Assembly (NCBI RefSeq): GCF_014337195.1
Contig: NZ_CP060634.1
Coordinates: forward strand, 62,001-126,000
Source: Qiania dongpingensis
GTDB lineage: Bacteria; Bacillota; Clostridia; Lachnospirales; Lachnospiraceae
DNA length: 64,000 bases
Reading direction: 5' to 3'
Shown here: piece by piece, positions 1 through 8,507 of the stretch
How the letters are laid out: the number at the start of each line of letters is the position of its first letter
Position numbering within the stretch: position 1 is the stretch's first letter
Translations under genes and position numbers: made by a program
Notes under the pieces: generated by a model
Seen by the model: the letters and a program-made list of their open reading frames with translations, nothing else
What the model was told of the DNA's origin: nothing
Database searches by the model: none

Positions 1-1
1 T

Positions 2-565
2 CAGATTGGATTTGTTCCTCAGAAGGGAGTTCTGTTCTCTGGGACCATCGCATCCAATCTGAGGTTCGGACAACAGGACGCCACCGACGAAGAGATCCGG
101 AAGGCGGCAGAGATTGCCCAGGCTTCCGATTTTATAGAAGAAAAGCCGGATAAATACGACAGCCATATCGCCCAGGGAGGAGCCAATGTGTCCGGCGGAC
201 AGAAGCAGCGTCTTTCCATTGCGCGGGCTGTGGCAAAGAAGCCGCCGGTCTATGTGTTTGACGACAGCTTTTCCGCACTGGACTTTAAGACGGATACAGC
301 TCTCAGAAGGGCTCTTAAGGAGCAGGTGTCCGACAGCACCATGCTGATCGTGGCACAGCGTGTCAGCACGATCCTCCATGCGGAGCAGATTATTGTTCTG
401 GACGAGGGGAGAATAGTGGGAAAAGGCACCCATGAAGAGCTGCTTAAAACGAATGAGGTATACCGTCAGATCGCCCAGTCCCAGCTGTCAGAGGCGGAGC
501 TTTCGGGAACAGATGGAAGCTCTGGCAGCGAGAACCTGGAAAAGGAGGTTGCAGACAATGAGTAA
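2..565 (+). CDS. ABC exporter half-transporter, ATP-binding part (5' truncated by window)
   Basis: C-terminal 187 residues of an ABC exporter subunit; the membrane domain and Walker A lie before base 1. Visible are the signature NVSGGQKQR, a Walker B reading VYVFDDSFSALD, and an H-loop region reading IVAQRVST. The usual catalytic Glu after Walker B is Asp and the switch His is Gln. This is the known pattern of the catalytically weak half of heterodimeric multidrug-type exporters (BmrCD/TM287-288 type). The reading frame overlaps the next gene by 8 bp, so the two halves are translationally coupled and almost certainly form one heterodimer in the cytoplasmic membrane. The substrate cannot be read from the sequence. 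Confidence 0.93.
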   Translation, partial: QIGFVPQKGVLFSGTIASNLRFGQQDATDEEIRKAAEIAQASDFIEEKPDKYDSHIAQGGANVSGGQKQRLSIARAVAKKPPVYVFDDSFSALDFKTDTALRRALKEQVSDSTMLIVAQRVSTILHAEQIIVLDEGRIVGKGTHEELLKTNEVYRQIAQSQLSEAELSGTDGSSGSENLEKEVADNE

Positions 566-2411
566 TGAGACAGGAAAGAATCCGGGGAAGGTGCGTATGG
601 GCGGCCGTATGGGACACGGGCCCATGGGCGCAGGTGAGAAAGCGAAAGATTTTAAAAAGACCATGAAGAAGCTTTTGGCTTATATGGGACGTTATAAATG
701 GGGAATCTTGACGGTGCTCATTTTTGCCGTCGGCAGTACCATATTCACTGTGATCGGGCCGAAAATCTTGGGGAAAGCAACGACTAAGATTTTCAATGGC
801 CTCACTGGGAAGCTGAGCGGAGGAGCCGGAATTGACTTTTCCGGCATTGGAAGGATACTTCTGATCCTGCTTGGGTTATATGTGATCAGTGCCTTTTTCA
901 GCTTTATCCAGGGCCTGGTGATGACCTCCATTTCACAGAAGGTAAGCTTCCGGATGAGGCGGGAGATGTCTGAGAAGATAAACCGTCTGCCCATGAATTA
1001 TTATGATACAAGGACACACGGAGAAGTGCTTTCCCGGGTGACGAATGATGTCGATACGCTCGGGCAGAGCCTGAACCAGAGCATTACGCAGCTGATCACA
1101 TCAGTGGCGACCATTATCGGCGTCCTGGTCATGATGCTCAGCATAAGCCCGCTCATGACTATCATCGCACTGCTGATCCTTCCCATTTCCATGCTGCTGA
1201 TTTCCTTCATTGTGAAGCATTCACAGAAGTTCTTCAGCCAGCAGCAGGAATATCTGGGCCATGTGAATGGGCAGGTGGAGGAAACCTACGGCGGCCATAC
1301 GGTAGTGAAGGTGTTCAACCGGGAAGAGGCTGTCCTGGAAGAATTTAACGATACCAATGAAACCTTGTACCAATCGGCATGGAAGTCCCAGTTCTTTTCC
1401 GGGATGATGCAGCCGATCATGCAGTTTGTGGGAAATCTGGGATACGTGGCCGTGGCAATCGTGGGCGGTTTCCTGACCATCCGCGGGACCATAGAAGTCG
1501 GCGATATCCAGTCCTTCATTCAGTATGTGAGGACCTTCACACAGCCGATCACTCAGATCGCTCAGGTATCCAATTTGCTCCAGTCGACGGCAGCAGCGGC
1601 AGAACGTGTCTTTGAATTTCTTGAAGAGGAGGAAGAAGATCAGGTCGTGGAGAATCCCGTATCCATCGAAGGGATTGAGGGAAATGTGACCTTTGACCAT
1701 GTGAAATTTGGCTATCGCCCCGACAAGATCATCATAGGAGATTTCAGCGCGGAGATATCGGCGGGCAGAAAAATCGCCATTGTCGGACCTACCGGTGCGG
1801 GGAAGACAACGCTTGTTAAGCTGCTCATGCGTTTTTATGATGTAAGCGGCGGCTCCATAAAGATTGACGGCCATGATATCCGTTCCTTTAACAGAAGCGA
1901 GCTCCGGGAGCTTTTCGGAATGGTCCTTCAGGATACCTGGCTGTTTAAAGGCTCCATTATGGAAAATATTCGGTACGGGAATCTGGATGCCACTGACGAA
2001 GAGGTCATAGCCGCAGCTAAGGCAGCTCACGCTCATCATTTCATTTCCACACTGCCGGAAGGGTATAATATGGAGTTAAACGAGGAGGCGAACAATGTCT
2101 CCCAGGGGCAGAAGCAGCTGCTGACCATAGCGCGCGCGATCCTTGCGGACAATAAGATACTGATTTTAGACGAAGCCACCAGTTCCGTGGATACGAGAAC
2201 GGAAGAGAGAATTCAGAAAGCTATGGACAATTTGATGAAGGGGCGTACCAGCTTCATCATCGCCCACCGGCTTTCCACCATCCGAGACGCCGATTTGATC
2301 CTCGTCATGAAGGACGGGGACATCATCGAGCAGGGTACCCACGAAGAGCTGCTGGCGAAGAAGGGATTCTACGCGGATCTTTACAACAGCCAGTTTGAGA
2401 AAACTGCGTAA
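558..2411 (+). CDS. ABC exporter half-transporter (TMD-NBD), partner of the preceding gene
   Basis: 617 residues starting at the ATG preceded by AAAGGAGG; a longer upstream frame exists but lacks a ribosome binding site. After a Gly/Met-rich N-terminus comes a six-helix ABC transmembrane domain (about residues 35-320) and a nucleotide-binding domain with Walker A GPTGAGKTT (about 409), signature VSQGQKQ (about 513), Walker B ILILDEATS and a normal H-loop IIAHRLST. Its signature is the deviant one (SQGQ instead of SGGQ). It pairs with the deviant Walker B and H-loop of the upstream subunit, so one of the two ATP sites of the heterodimer should be degenerate. Likely a drug, lipid or peptide exporter of the cytoplasmic membrane. 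Confidence 0.93.
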   Translation: MSNETGKNPGKVRMGGRMGHGPMGAGEKAKDFKKTMKKLLAYMGRYKWGILTVLIFAVGSTIFTVIGPKILGKATTKIFNGLTGKLSGGAGIDFSGIGRILLILLGLYVISAFFSFIQGLVMTSISQKVSFRMRREMSEKINRLPMNYYDTRTHGEVLSRVTNDVDTLGQSLNQSITQLITSVATIIGVLVMMLSISPLMTIIALLILPISMLLISFIVKHSQKFFSQQQEYLGHVNGQVEETYGGHTVVKVFNREEAVLEEFNDTNETLYQSAWKSQFFSGMMQPIMQFVGNLGYVAVAIVGGFLTIRGTIEVGDIQSFIQYVRTFTQPITQIAQVSNLLQSTAAAAERVFEFLEEEEEDQVVENPVSIEGIEGNVTFDHVKFGYRPDKIIIGDFSAEISAGRKIAIVGPTGAGKTTLVKLLMRFYDVSGGSIKIDGHDIRSFNRSELRELFGMVLQDTWLFKGSIMENIRYGNLDATDEEVIAAAKAAHAHHFISTLPEGYNMELNEEANNVSQGQKQLLTIARAILADNKILILDEATSSVDTRTEERIQKAMDNLMKGRTSFIIAHRLSTIRDADLILVMKDGDIIEQGTHEELLAKKGFYADLYNSQFEKTA

Positions 2412-2430
2412 AACACCGCATCTTGTTCGG

Positions 2431-3060
2431 TCATCGGGGCTGGATCTCCGGTATGGTATCGTCATAGCTCAGGACCATGACGTCTATGGCATCCGGCCCC
2501 CAGGTACCGTTAAGTACGCACATGGTATACATGTTCCCGGCTTCTATGTCAGTGAGCACGGATACCAGAGGATTTTCCTCATCCTGAGTCGACGTCAGGT
2601 AAAAGCCATATTCCCCGGGACGCAGAGGCTTGAAGGGGGTGACCTCTTTGAAGCCCACGTCGGTGAACATCAGCTTATTGCCGTAGAGGAAAAAGTCCAT
2701 GGATTGGCTGCCGTATGCCAGGTTTGCGGCTCGGATGCATCCGAACGTGTCGGGAAACAACGGGCACATGTAATCATACATTTGCCGCAGATCCAGTCCA
2801 TTGACCGTCTGAATGATCGCGATGGTATATTTAATGGGCAGGAAAAAAGGCAGAGTCTTTTGTAGATAAACCCGTCTGGTGCGTGTACCGGACAGCGTGA
2901 TAGTCACGAAGCCGCATTTGACCGGACCGTATCCACTGACGGTACGGAAAGGGAGGCTGGGGATAAAAGACGTGTCGTCCACGGAAACTTGAAGGGCTTC
3001 TGTGTCTGCAGCAGCGTGAAAAAACCGGATATAACAGGAGGTTTCGTTCAAGGAAAACAT
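2431..3060 (-). CDS. DUF4397 domain-containing protein
   Basis: 209 residues with no signal peptide or clear membrane helix. The opening (YIRFFHAAADTEALQVSVDD) and the pattern of short beta strands match the DUF4397 family, which is common in Clostridia and of unknown function. It is convergent with the ABC exporter (19 bp between stops) and divergent from the aldolase gene. The start ATG follows AAAGG very closely, so the translation signal is weak. A possible weak promoter (TTCACC-17-TATCAT) can be read on the minus strand just upstream. Family assignment is from remembered sequence pattern only. Confidence 0.75.
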   Translation of the reverse strand: MFSLNETSCYIRFFHAAADTEALQVSVDDTSFIPSLPFRTVSGYGPVKCGFVTITLSGTRTRRVYLQKTLPFFLPIKYTIAIIQTVNGLDLRQMYDYMCPLFPDTFGCIRAANLAYGSQSMDFFLYGNKLMFTDVGFKEVTPFKPLRPGEYGFYLTSTQDEENPLVSVLTDIEAGNMYTMCVLNGTWGPDAIDVMVLSYDDTIPEIQPR

Positions 3061-3202
3061 CCTTTCAGGAAAATGCTGTTGATTTATGATATGTCAGTTC
3101 AAGGGATTGGTGAAACTTATACGAAAAGAAGCGTTGACATTTTTTTACAAAATGTGAATGGAAAACCCTGATATTTTGCGCATTTTTTTAGTGAAAAAAG
3201 AA

Positions 3203-3231
3203 CTGTTAAAATAGAGACTTTATGATATAAT
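3203..3231 (+). promoter_or_regulatory. sigma-A promoter of fba
   Basis: CTGTTA, a 17-bp spacer and a perfect TATAAT, about 54 bp before the aldolase start. A G/A-rich ribosome binding site (AGGAAAGGAAG) lies in the leader. Confidence 0.65.
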
Positions 3232-3284
3232 AAAAACGAAGCGCGCAGGAAGCGCAGAATCCATAAGGAAAGGAAGAAAAAACA

Positions 3285-4226
3285 ATGCCCTTAGTTACAA
3301 CAACTGAAATGTTTAAAAAAGCATATGAAGGTGGATACGCCATTGGTGCATTCAACGTAAACAACATGGAGATCGTTCAAGGTATCACAGAAGCCGCAGC
3401 GGAGGAGAAATCCCCTATCATCCTGCAGGCGTCTGCCGGTGCAAGAAAATACGCAAACGCTGCATATCTGAAGCATCTTGTAGATGCTGCCCTGGAGATT
3501 TATCCGGATCTTCCGATCGCTCTGCATCTGGATCACGGCGCAGACTTTGAAATCTGCAAATCCTGTATTGACGGTGGATTCACATCCGTTATGATCGACG
3601 GATCTTCAAAGCCCTTTGATGAGAATGTGGCCCTTGCGAAAAAGGTTGCGGAATATGCTCATGAGAGAGGCGTTGTGGTAGAGGCTGAGCTCGGTACTCT
3701 GGCCGGCATCGAAGATGATGTAAAGGTTTCCGAAGAGGATTCTTCTTACACAAGGCCGGAAGAGGTTCAGGAATTTGTAGACCGCACAGGCGTTGATTCC
3801 CTGGCTATTGCCATCGGTACAAGCCATGGCGCATATAAATTCAAACCCGGTACAAATCCTCAGCTGAGATTTGATATTCTGGAAGAAGTGGCAAAGAGAC
3901 TGCCCGGATTCCCCATCGTGCTGCACGGCGCATCCTCTGTTCCTCAGGAGTATGTAAAGATCATCAATGAAAACGGCGGCGCTCTGAAGGATGCCATCGG
4001 TGTTCCGGAAGATCAGCTTCGTCAGGCGGCAAGGATGGCGGTATGCAAGATCAATATCGATTCTGACCTGAGACTGGCTCTGACCGCCGGAATCAGAGAG
4101 CATATGGCGGCATATCCGGATCATTTTGATCCCAGACAGTATCTGACGCCTGCCAGAGCTAACGTAAAGGCAGTTGTTAAGCATAAGATCGCAGAAGTGC
4201 TCGGCTCTTCAGGAAAAGCTCTGTAA
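3285..4226 (+). CDS. fba: class II fructose-1,6-bisphosphate aldolase
   Basis: 313 residues. It cleaves fructose-1,6-bisphosphate to dihydroxyacetone phosphate and glyceraldehyde-3-phosphate in glycolysis, in the cytoplasm, with zinc. The zinc-binding histidines are visible in HLDHGAD (about 81-84), GTSHGAY (about 180) and LHGASS (about 213). The length is normal for the short class II group. The gene stands alone between its own promoter and a terminator. Codon use is strongly biased, as expected for a highly expressed glycolytic gene. Confidence 0.96.
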   Translation: MPLVTTTEMFKKAYEGGYAIGAFNVNNMEIVQGITEAAAEEKSPIILQASAGARKYANAAYLKHLVDAALEIYPDLPIALHLDHGADFEICKSCIDGGFTSVMIDGSSKPFDENVALAKKVAEYAHERGVVVEAELGTLAGIEDDVKVSEEDSSYTRPEEVQEFVDRTGVDSLAIAIGTSHGAYKFKPGTNPQLRFDILEEVAKRLPGFPIVLHGASSVPQEYVKIINENGGALKDAIGVPEDQLRQAARMAVCKINIDSDLRLALTAGIREHMAAYPDHFDPRQYLTPARANVKAVVKHKIAEVLGSSGKAL

Positions 4227-4254
4227 CAGCAGGAGTTTATCTGTGAAACGGACA

Positions 4255-4285
4255 AGCGGTGTGGATTTCCATACCGCTTTTTCTT
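4255..4285 (+). terminator. intrinsic terminator of fba
   Basis: Stem AGCGGT...ACCGCT, extended inward by TGGA/TCCA, followed by a T-rich run (TTTTTCTT). Confidence 0.8.
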
Positions 4286-4340
4286 ATTTCTTTCGCATAT
4301 TGACGGTATAGAAAATTCGATGGAGAGTTCAGCGCCTGCG

Positions 4341-4369
4341 TTGACAAAGCATGTCGATTTTGTTAAAAT
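4341..4369 (+). promoter_or_regulatory. sigma-A promoter of the cobalamin operon
   Basis: Perfect TTGACA, a 17-bp spacer and TAAAAT. The predicted transcript start near 4376 leaves a leader of only about 65 nt before cbiD, too short for a cobalamin riboswitch aptamer. Confidence 0.75.
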
Positions 4370-4403
4370 ATCTGCGGAAGTAAATAGCAGTGGAATGACG
4401 GCG

Positions 4404-4430
4404 GGCTGCTGAGTTTTCAGCGGCCTTTTC
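4404..4430 (+). terminator. terminator-like hairpin in the cbiD leader (possible attenuator)
   Basis: GGCTGCTGA, loop GTTT, TCAGCGGCC (9 bp with one G-U pair), then TTTTC. It lies between the promoter at 4341 and the cbiD start, so it would end transcription before the operon unless overcome. Whether it is regulated is not visible. Confidence 0.6.
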
Positions 4431-4441
4431 TGTGTTGGACC

Positions 4442-5599
4442 ATGGGGAAACGGCAGATGCTTGAAAAATATGTGATGAAGCAGAATAAGAAGCTGCGGTG
4501 CGGCTATACGACCGGGTCCTGTGCCGCAGCAGCGGCAAAGGCGGCGGCTTTCATGCTCTTAGGAGGATCGGAGGTCACGCGGGTGGACCTGATGACGCCA
4601 AAGGGAATCCTCCTGCAGCTGGATATACAGGATATAAACAGAGGGGAAGGATGGGTCAGCTGCGCTGTGGAAAAGGACGGCGGAGACGATCCGGATGCCA
4701 CCAGCGGCCTTCTCATTTGCGCCAGAGTAGAGTACAGGGAAAAGGACGGAAGAGAACGTCTTCTTGTGGACGGAGGCGAAGGCGTGGGGCGAGTGACGCT
4801 AAAAGGGCTGGAACAGCCTGTGGGAGCAGCCGCCATCAATCAGGTGCCGAGGCAGATGATAAAGGAAGCGGTATCGGAGGCGTGCGAAGCTTATGAATAC
4901 AGGGGAAATCTGAACATTACAGTTTCCGTGCCGGATGGGAGAAGGATAGGCGAAAAGACCTTCAACCCACGCCTGGGAATACAGGGCGGGATATCCATTT
5001 TGGGGACGACCGGAATTGTGGAGCCTATGAGCGAAGCTGCGCTGATAAAGTCCATAGAAGTGGAAATGAAAGTGCTGATATCAAGCGGATTGGAGTATCT
5101 GGTGGTGATTCCGGGAAACTATGGAACTGTGTTTTCCAGAGAGGAGTTCCAGATCGATCCTTCCCGTTCCATGAAATGCAGCAATTATATCGGGGATACC
5201 ATTGACATCGCCATGGGCTTGGGAGTGAAAGGGATACTGTTCATAGGGCATATTGGAAAATTCATAAAGCTGTCCGGCGGAATCATGAATACCCATTCCC
5301 GAAACGCAGACTGCCGGATGGAGCTCCTTGCATCGGCGGCGCTTAAAGCTGGGGCGCCTGTGGAAAAACTCCGGGAGCTTCTGGAAGCCCCCACCACCGA
5401 TGACGGGGTAAGGATATTGAAAGAATGTGGATATTTAAAAGGAACAATGGAAATCGTCATGGACCGGATCGGCTTTTATCTGGACCACAGGTGCCTGGGG
5501 GGCATGGAGACAGAGGCGGTCACATTTTCAAATGTATACGGAATTCTGGGGCAGACGTCCGGCGCGGCGGCTATGCTGAAGGGGGTTCGGGGATTCTGA
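4442..5599 (+). CDS. cbiD: cobalt-precorrin-5B C1-methyltransferase CbiD
   Basis: 385 residues. CbiD transfers the methyl group of S-adenosylmethionine to C1 of the corrin ring in the anaerobic cobalamin pathway. The family hallmark GYTTGSCAAAAAKAA stands near residue 21, followed by typical CbiD blocks (LGIQGGISILGTTGI in the middle and IMNTHSRNADCRMELLA near the end). The first ATG is used here. An internal ATG at 4457 with GGGGAAACGG upstream gives the more usual family N-terminus (MLEKYV) and may be the true start. It is the first gene of the long cob operon. Confidence 0.95.
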   Translation: MGKRQMLEKYVMKQNKKLRCGYTTGSCAAAAAKAAAFMLLGGSEVTRVDLMTPKGILLQLDIQDINRGEGWVSCAVEKDGGDDPDATSGLLICARVEYREKDGRERLLVDGGEGVGRVTLKGLEQPVGAAAINQVPRQMIKEAVSEACEAYEYRGNLNITVSVPDGRRIGEKTFNPRLGIQGGISILGTTGIVEPMSEAALIKSIEVEMKVLISSGLEYLVVIPGNYGTVFSREEFQIDPSRSMKCSNYIGDTIDIAMGLGVKGILFIGHIGKFIKLSGGIMNTHSRNADCRMELLASAALKAGAPVEKLRELLEAPTTDDGVRILKECGYLKGTMEIVMDRIGFYLDHRCLGGMETEAVTFSNVYGILGQTSGAAAMLKGVRGF

Positions 5600-5614
5600 G
5601 ACAGGAGGTGCGGT

Positions 5615-5938
5615 ATGTTGTTCATGGTCATTTGGAGCCTGGTGAGCGCTGTTTTTCTGGGATTGGGAGTCGGCTGTTTTTTTGCGAAGAGACAGATGGG
5701 GTTCTGGGCCAATGCAAAAGCTCCGGAGGTGACAGACATCAGGCGGTATAACCGATCCGTCGGAATCATATGGATCTTATTTTCTGTTCTGCTCTTTGTG
5801 CTTGGACTTTTTTCAAGAGGCGGACAGAATTCACCGGGGGCTATCGTGACGATCCTGGGGACTATGCTTCTGTGTATTGTTATGATGATAGCTTACTCAG
5901 TCGTTCTGGATAAATATCGGAGGAAAAATGATGAATAG
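5615..5938 (+). CDS. small three-helix membrane protein, DUF3784-like
   Basis: 107 residues with three hydrophobic segments (about 1-23, 47-67 and 73-98) and a charged C-terminus (LDKYRRKNDE). The central FWANAK...YNRSVGIIW pattern resembles the DUF3784 family of Firmicute membrane proteins. A good ribosome binding site (ACAGGAGG) lies upstream. The gene sits between cbiD and cbiL and overlaps the cbiL start by 11 bp, so it is co-translated with the pathway. No known cobalamin enzyme has this form. A role in cobalt or corrinoid handling is only a guess from position. Confidence 0.8.
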   Translation: MLFMVIWSLVSAVFLGLGVGCFFAKRQMGFWANAKAPEVTDIRRYNRSVGIIWILFSVLLFVLGLFSRGGQNSPGAIVTILGTMLLCIVMMIAYSVVLDKYRRKNDE

Positions 5939-6626
5939 TGGAAAACTCTTTGGGGTCGGAGTAGGGCCCGGAGATCCGGAGCTCATGACCTTAAAGGCGG
6001 TGAGAGTGATTCGGGAGGCTGATGTGATCGCCCTGCCGGCGGCTTCGAAGGAAGAATGTGTGGCATACCGGATCGCGGAGGGGGCTGTGGAAGGAATTGA
6101 AAAAAAAGAATTCCTCTGCGTTGATATGCCCATGACAAAGGATAAGGATAAGCTGGCGGAAAGCCATGACGGGGGAGCCTGGCGCATTATAGAGCATCTA
6201 AGGGAAGGAAAACAGGTGGCGTTTCTCACCTTGGGAGACGTAACGGTCTATTCCACCTATCTTTATATCCACAGAAGGGTGGCGGCGGCAGGATATCCTA
6301 CGGAGATCATAAACGGGATTCCTTCTTTCTGCGCGGCTGCCGCGAGGCTCAATCTGGGACTTGTGGAGACGAAGGAAGAGCTTCATGTGATACCGGCTAC
6401 TTATGGAGCGGAAGAAGCTCTGAAGCTCCCGGGAACTAAGATCCTGATGAAATCAGGAAAGAAAATGGGTGCGGTCAAGGAGCTTCTCCGAAAGAAGGAC
6501 TGCGAAACTTATATGGTGGAAAACTGCGGGATGGTAAATGAAAGGATTTATCGGTCTGTGGAAGAAATTGACGAAAACGCGGGATATTATTCTCTGCTGA
6601 TCGTAAAGGAGGCACATCATGATTAA
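5928..6626 (+). CDS. cbiL: cobalt-factor II (precorrin-2) C20-methyltransferase CbiL
   Basis: 232 residues of the tetrapyrrole methylase fold. The N-terminal SAM-binding loop reads GVGVGPGDPELMTLKA, typical of CbiL/CobI, and LTLGDVTVYSTY in the middle is the second family block. It methylates C20 of cobalt-factor II, the first methylation after cobalt insertion. A second ATG lies one codon downstream (5931) and is equally possible. The 3' end overlaps cbiF by 8 bp. Confidence 0.94.
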   Translation: MMNSGKLFGVGVGPGDPELMTLKAVRVIREADVIALPAASKEECVAYRIAEGAVEGIEKKEFLCVDMPMTKDKDKLAESHDGGAWRIIEHLREGKQVAFLTLGDVTVYSTYLYIHRRVAAAGYPTEIINGIPSFCAAAARLNLGLVETKEELHVIPATYGAEEALKLPGTKILMKSGKKMGAVKELLRKKDCETYMVENCGMVNERIYRSVEEIDENAGYYSLLIVKEAHHD

Positions 6627-7374
6627 TTTTGTGGGAGCAGGATCGGGCGCTGCGGATCTCATCACAGTCAGAGGCAAGGCCCTTATTGAACAGGCTGATG
6701 TGATCATCTATGCAGGTTCCCTGGTAAACCCGGCACTTTTGGATTATAAGAAGGATTCCTGTGAGGTATACAACAGTGCGGTCATGACCTTGGAAGAAGT
6801 TATAGAGGTGATGAAGAGTGCGGAGAAATCGGGAAAGACGACGGTGCGCCTTCATACGGGGGACCCCTGTCTATATGGCGCGGTCCGGGAGCAGATGGAC
6901 GAGCTGGAAAGACTTGGGATTCCCTTTGAGTCGTGTCCGGGAGTCAGTTCTTTTTGCGGGGCCGCCGCCGCCCTTCATGCGGAATACACGCTTCCCGATG
7001 TATCACAGACTGTGATCATAACTCGGATGGCCGGCAGGACTCCGGTCCCGGAAAAGGAGGAAATTTCCCTCCTTGCCGCTCACCAGGCTACTATGGTGAT
7101 CTTTCTTAGCACAGGGATGCTTAAGGAACTGGAAACGCGGCTTCTTTCCGGCGGATATGGGGAGGATACGGAAGCGGCCATCGTATACAAAGCGACTTGG
7201 CCGGATGAGCAGGTATTCCGCTGCACGGTCTCTACTCTGGCGGAAACGGCGGAAAAGAACGGAATCAAGAAGACGGCCCTTATCGTGGTCGGAAAGGTAC
7301 TGGGTGATACCTATGACCGTTCAGAGCTTTATAACCCGGCGTTTACCACAGAATTCCGAAAGGCGGTAAAATAG
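6619..7374 (+). CDS. cbiF: cobalt-precorrin-4 C11-methyltransferase CbiF
   Basis: 251 residues. The SAM-binding loop (FVGAGSGAADLITVRG) and HTGDPCLYGA near residue 79 identify the CbiF/CobM branch of tetrapyrrole methylases, which methylates C11. The ribosome binding site AAAGGAGG lies inside the end of cbiL, and the genes overlap by 8 bp. The following 26 bp hold the AAGGAGG site of cbiG. Confidence 0.95.
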   Translation: MINFVGAGSGAADLITVRGKALIEQADVIIYAGSLVNPALLDYKKDSCEVYNSAVMTLEEVIEVMKSAEKSGKTTVRLHTGDPCLYGAVREQMDELERLGIPFESCPGVSSFCGAAAALHAEYTLPDVSQTVIITRMAGRTPVPEKEEISLLAAHQATMVIFLSTGMLKELETRLLSGGYGEDTEAAIVYKATWPDEQVFRCTVSTLAETAEKNGIKKTALIVVGKVLGDTYDRSELYNPAFTTEFRKAVK

Positions 7375-7400
7375 GCTGCTTTAGGAAAAAAGGAGGGTCC

Positions 7401-8507
7401 ATGCGGATAGCGGTCATCAGTTTTACGAAGACGGGAAGCCGATTGAACCGGAAGCTGTGCGGGAAGCTTCGCGGCCTTGGATATCTGGCAAAAGGATATG
7501 AGAAGAGGGCGAAAAAGAATCAGGCAGAGGACTGGGAGGGTTCGCAGGAAGCGGATCAGCCGGAAAGCGTGAAAAGCTCTCTGAAGGACTGGACCGGCCG
7601 GGCCTTTTTGGAATACGACGGTCTGATCTTCATCGGGGCATGTGGGATTGCCGTGCGCGCGGTCGCGCCGTTTTTAAAAGACAAGTTCACCGATCCGGCG
7701 GTGGTAGTGATGGATGAGCGGGCCGGATTCGCCGTATCTTTGCTGTCGGGGCATGTGGGCGGAGCCAATGAGCTGGCTGTTTTAGCTGCGGGACTCGCCG
7801 GCGCTGTCCCGGTGATCTCCACCGCTACCGATGTAAACGGACGGTTCGCGGTGGATGTATTTGCTGTGAAAAATGGACTTTTCCTTTCGGACAGGAGTTT
7901 GGCGAAGCGGGTGTCCGCTTTTCTGCTGTCAGGAAATACCGTACCCTTTTACAGCAGCCAGCCTGTCAGAGGAGAAAAGATACCGGAAGAATTATGCTTC
8001 TGTGAGACGGTAGAAGCATTTCGGGAACGGGATGGTCTTAAAGTGGCCGTGTCGGAGCGGGAACTGGATTCCGGCGAGGATACTTTGTACCTGATTCCCC
8101 GCACCGTGACGGTGGGAATGGGCTGCAGAAGAGGCGTTTCCGAGGAGAGACTGAAAGAAGCCCTTGAAAGACAGCTTTTGATTTCCGGAATATTTAAGGA
8201 GGCGTTGGAGCAGATTGCCACCATAGATGTGAAAAAGGAGGAGGAGGGCCTTATAAAGCTTTCAAAGACCCTGGGTCTTCCTATTTGTTTCTATTCCGGA
8301 CAAGAGCTGTCCGGTGTTCCGGGAATGTATACAGGATCGGATTTTGTGAAGAAAACGGTAGGCGTGGATTCTGTATGTGAACGGGCGGCTGCAGCAGGAA
8401 GCGGAAACGGCTGTGTTCTGCTCAGGAAGCAGGCAGGAAGCGGTATTACCATAGCGGCTGCAAGGCGAGAAATTGAGATACGGTTTGATAAGGAGAACGA
8501 GGATTGA
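7401..8507 (+). CDS. cbiG: cobalt-precorrin-5A hydrolase CbiG
   Basis: 368 residues. CbiG opens the delta-lactone of cobalt-precorrin-5A and releases acetaldehyde. The N-terminal and central parts contain IFIGACGIAVRAVAPFLKDK and VSLLSGHVGGANELA, both typical of CbiG. The C-terminal domain starts with TVGMGCRRGVSEE near residue 237 (CobE/GbiG C-terminal fold). The linker between the first two blocks is charged and variable. The stop codon overlaps the TTG start of cbiH. Confidence 0.95.
   Translation: MRIAVISFTKTGSRLNRKLCGKLRGLGYLAKGYEKRAKKNQAEDWEGSQEADQPESVKSSLKDWTGRAFLEYDGLIFIGACGIAVRAVAPFLKDKFTDPAVVVMDERAGFAVSLLSGHVGGANELAVLAAGLAGAVPVISTATDVNGRFAVDVFAVKNGLFLSDRSLAKRVSAFLLSGNTVPFYSSQPVRGEKIPEELCFCETVEAFRERDGLKVAVSERELDSGEDTLYLIPRTVTVGMGCRRGVSEERLKEALERQLLISGIFKEALEQIATIDVKKEEEGLIKLSKTLGLPICFYSGQELSGVPGMYTGSDFVKKTVGVDSVCERAAAAGSGNGCVLLRKQAGSGITIAAARREIEIRFDKENED

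Noticed and set aside
4226..4441. Search for a cobalamin riboswitch before cbiD
   Set aside because: No B12 box or other conserved aptamer block is present, and most of the space is taken by the fba terminator and the operon promoter.
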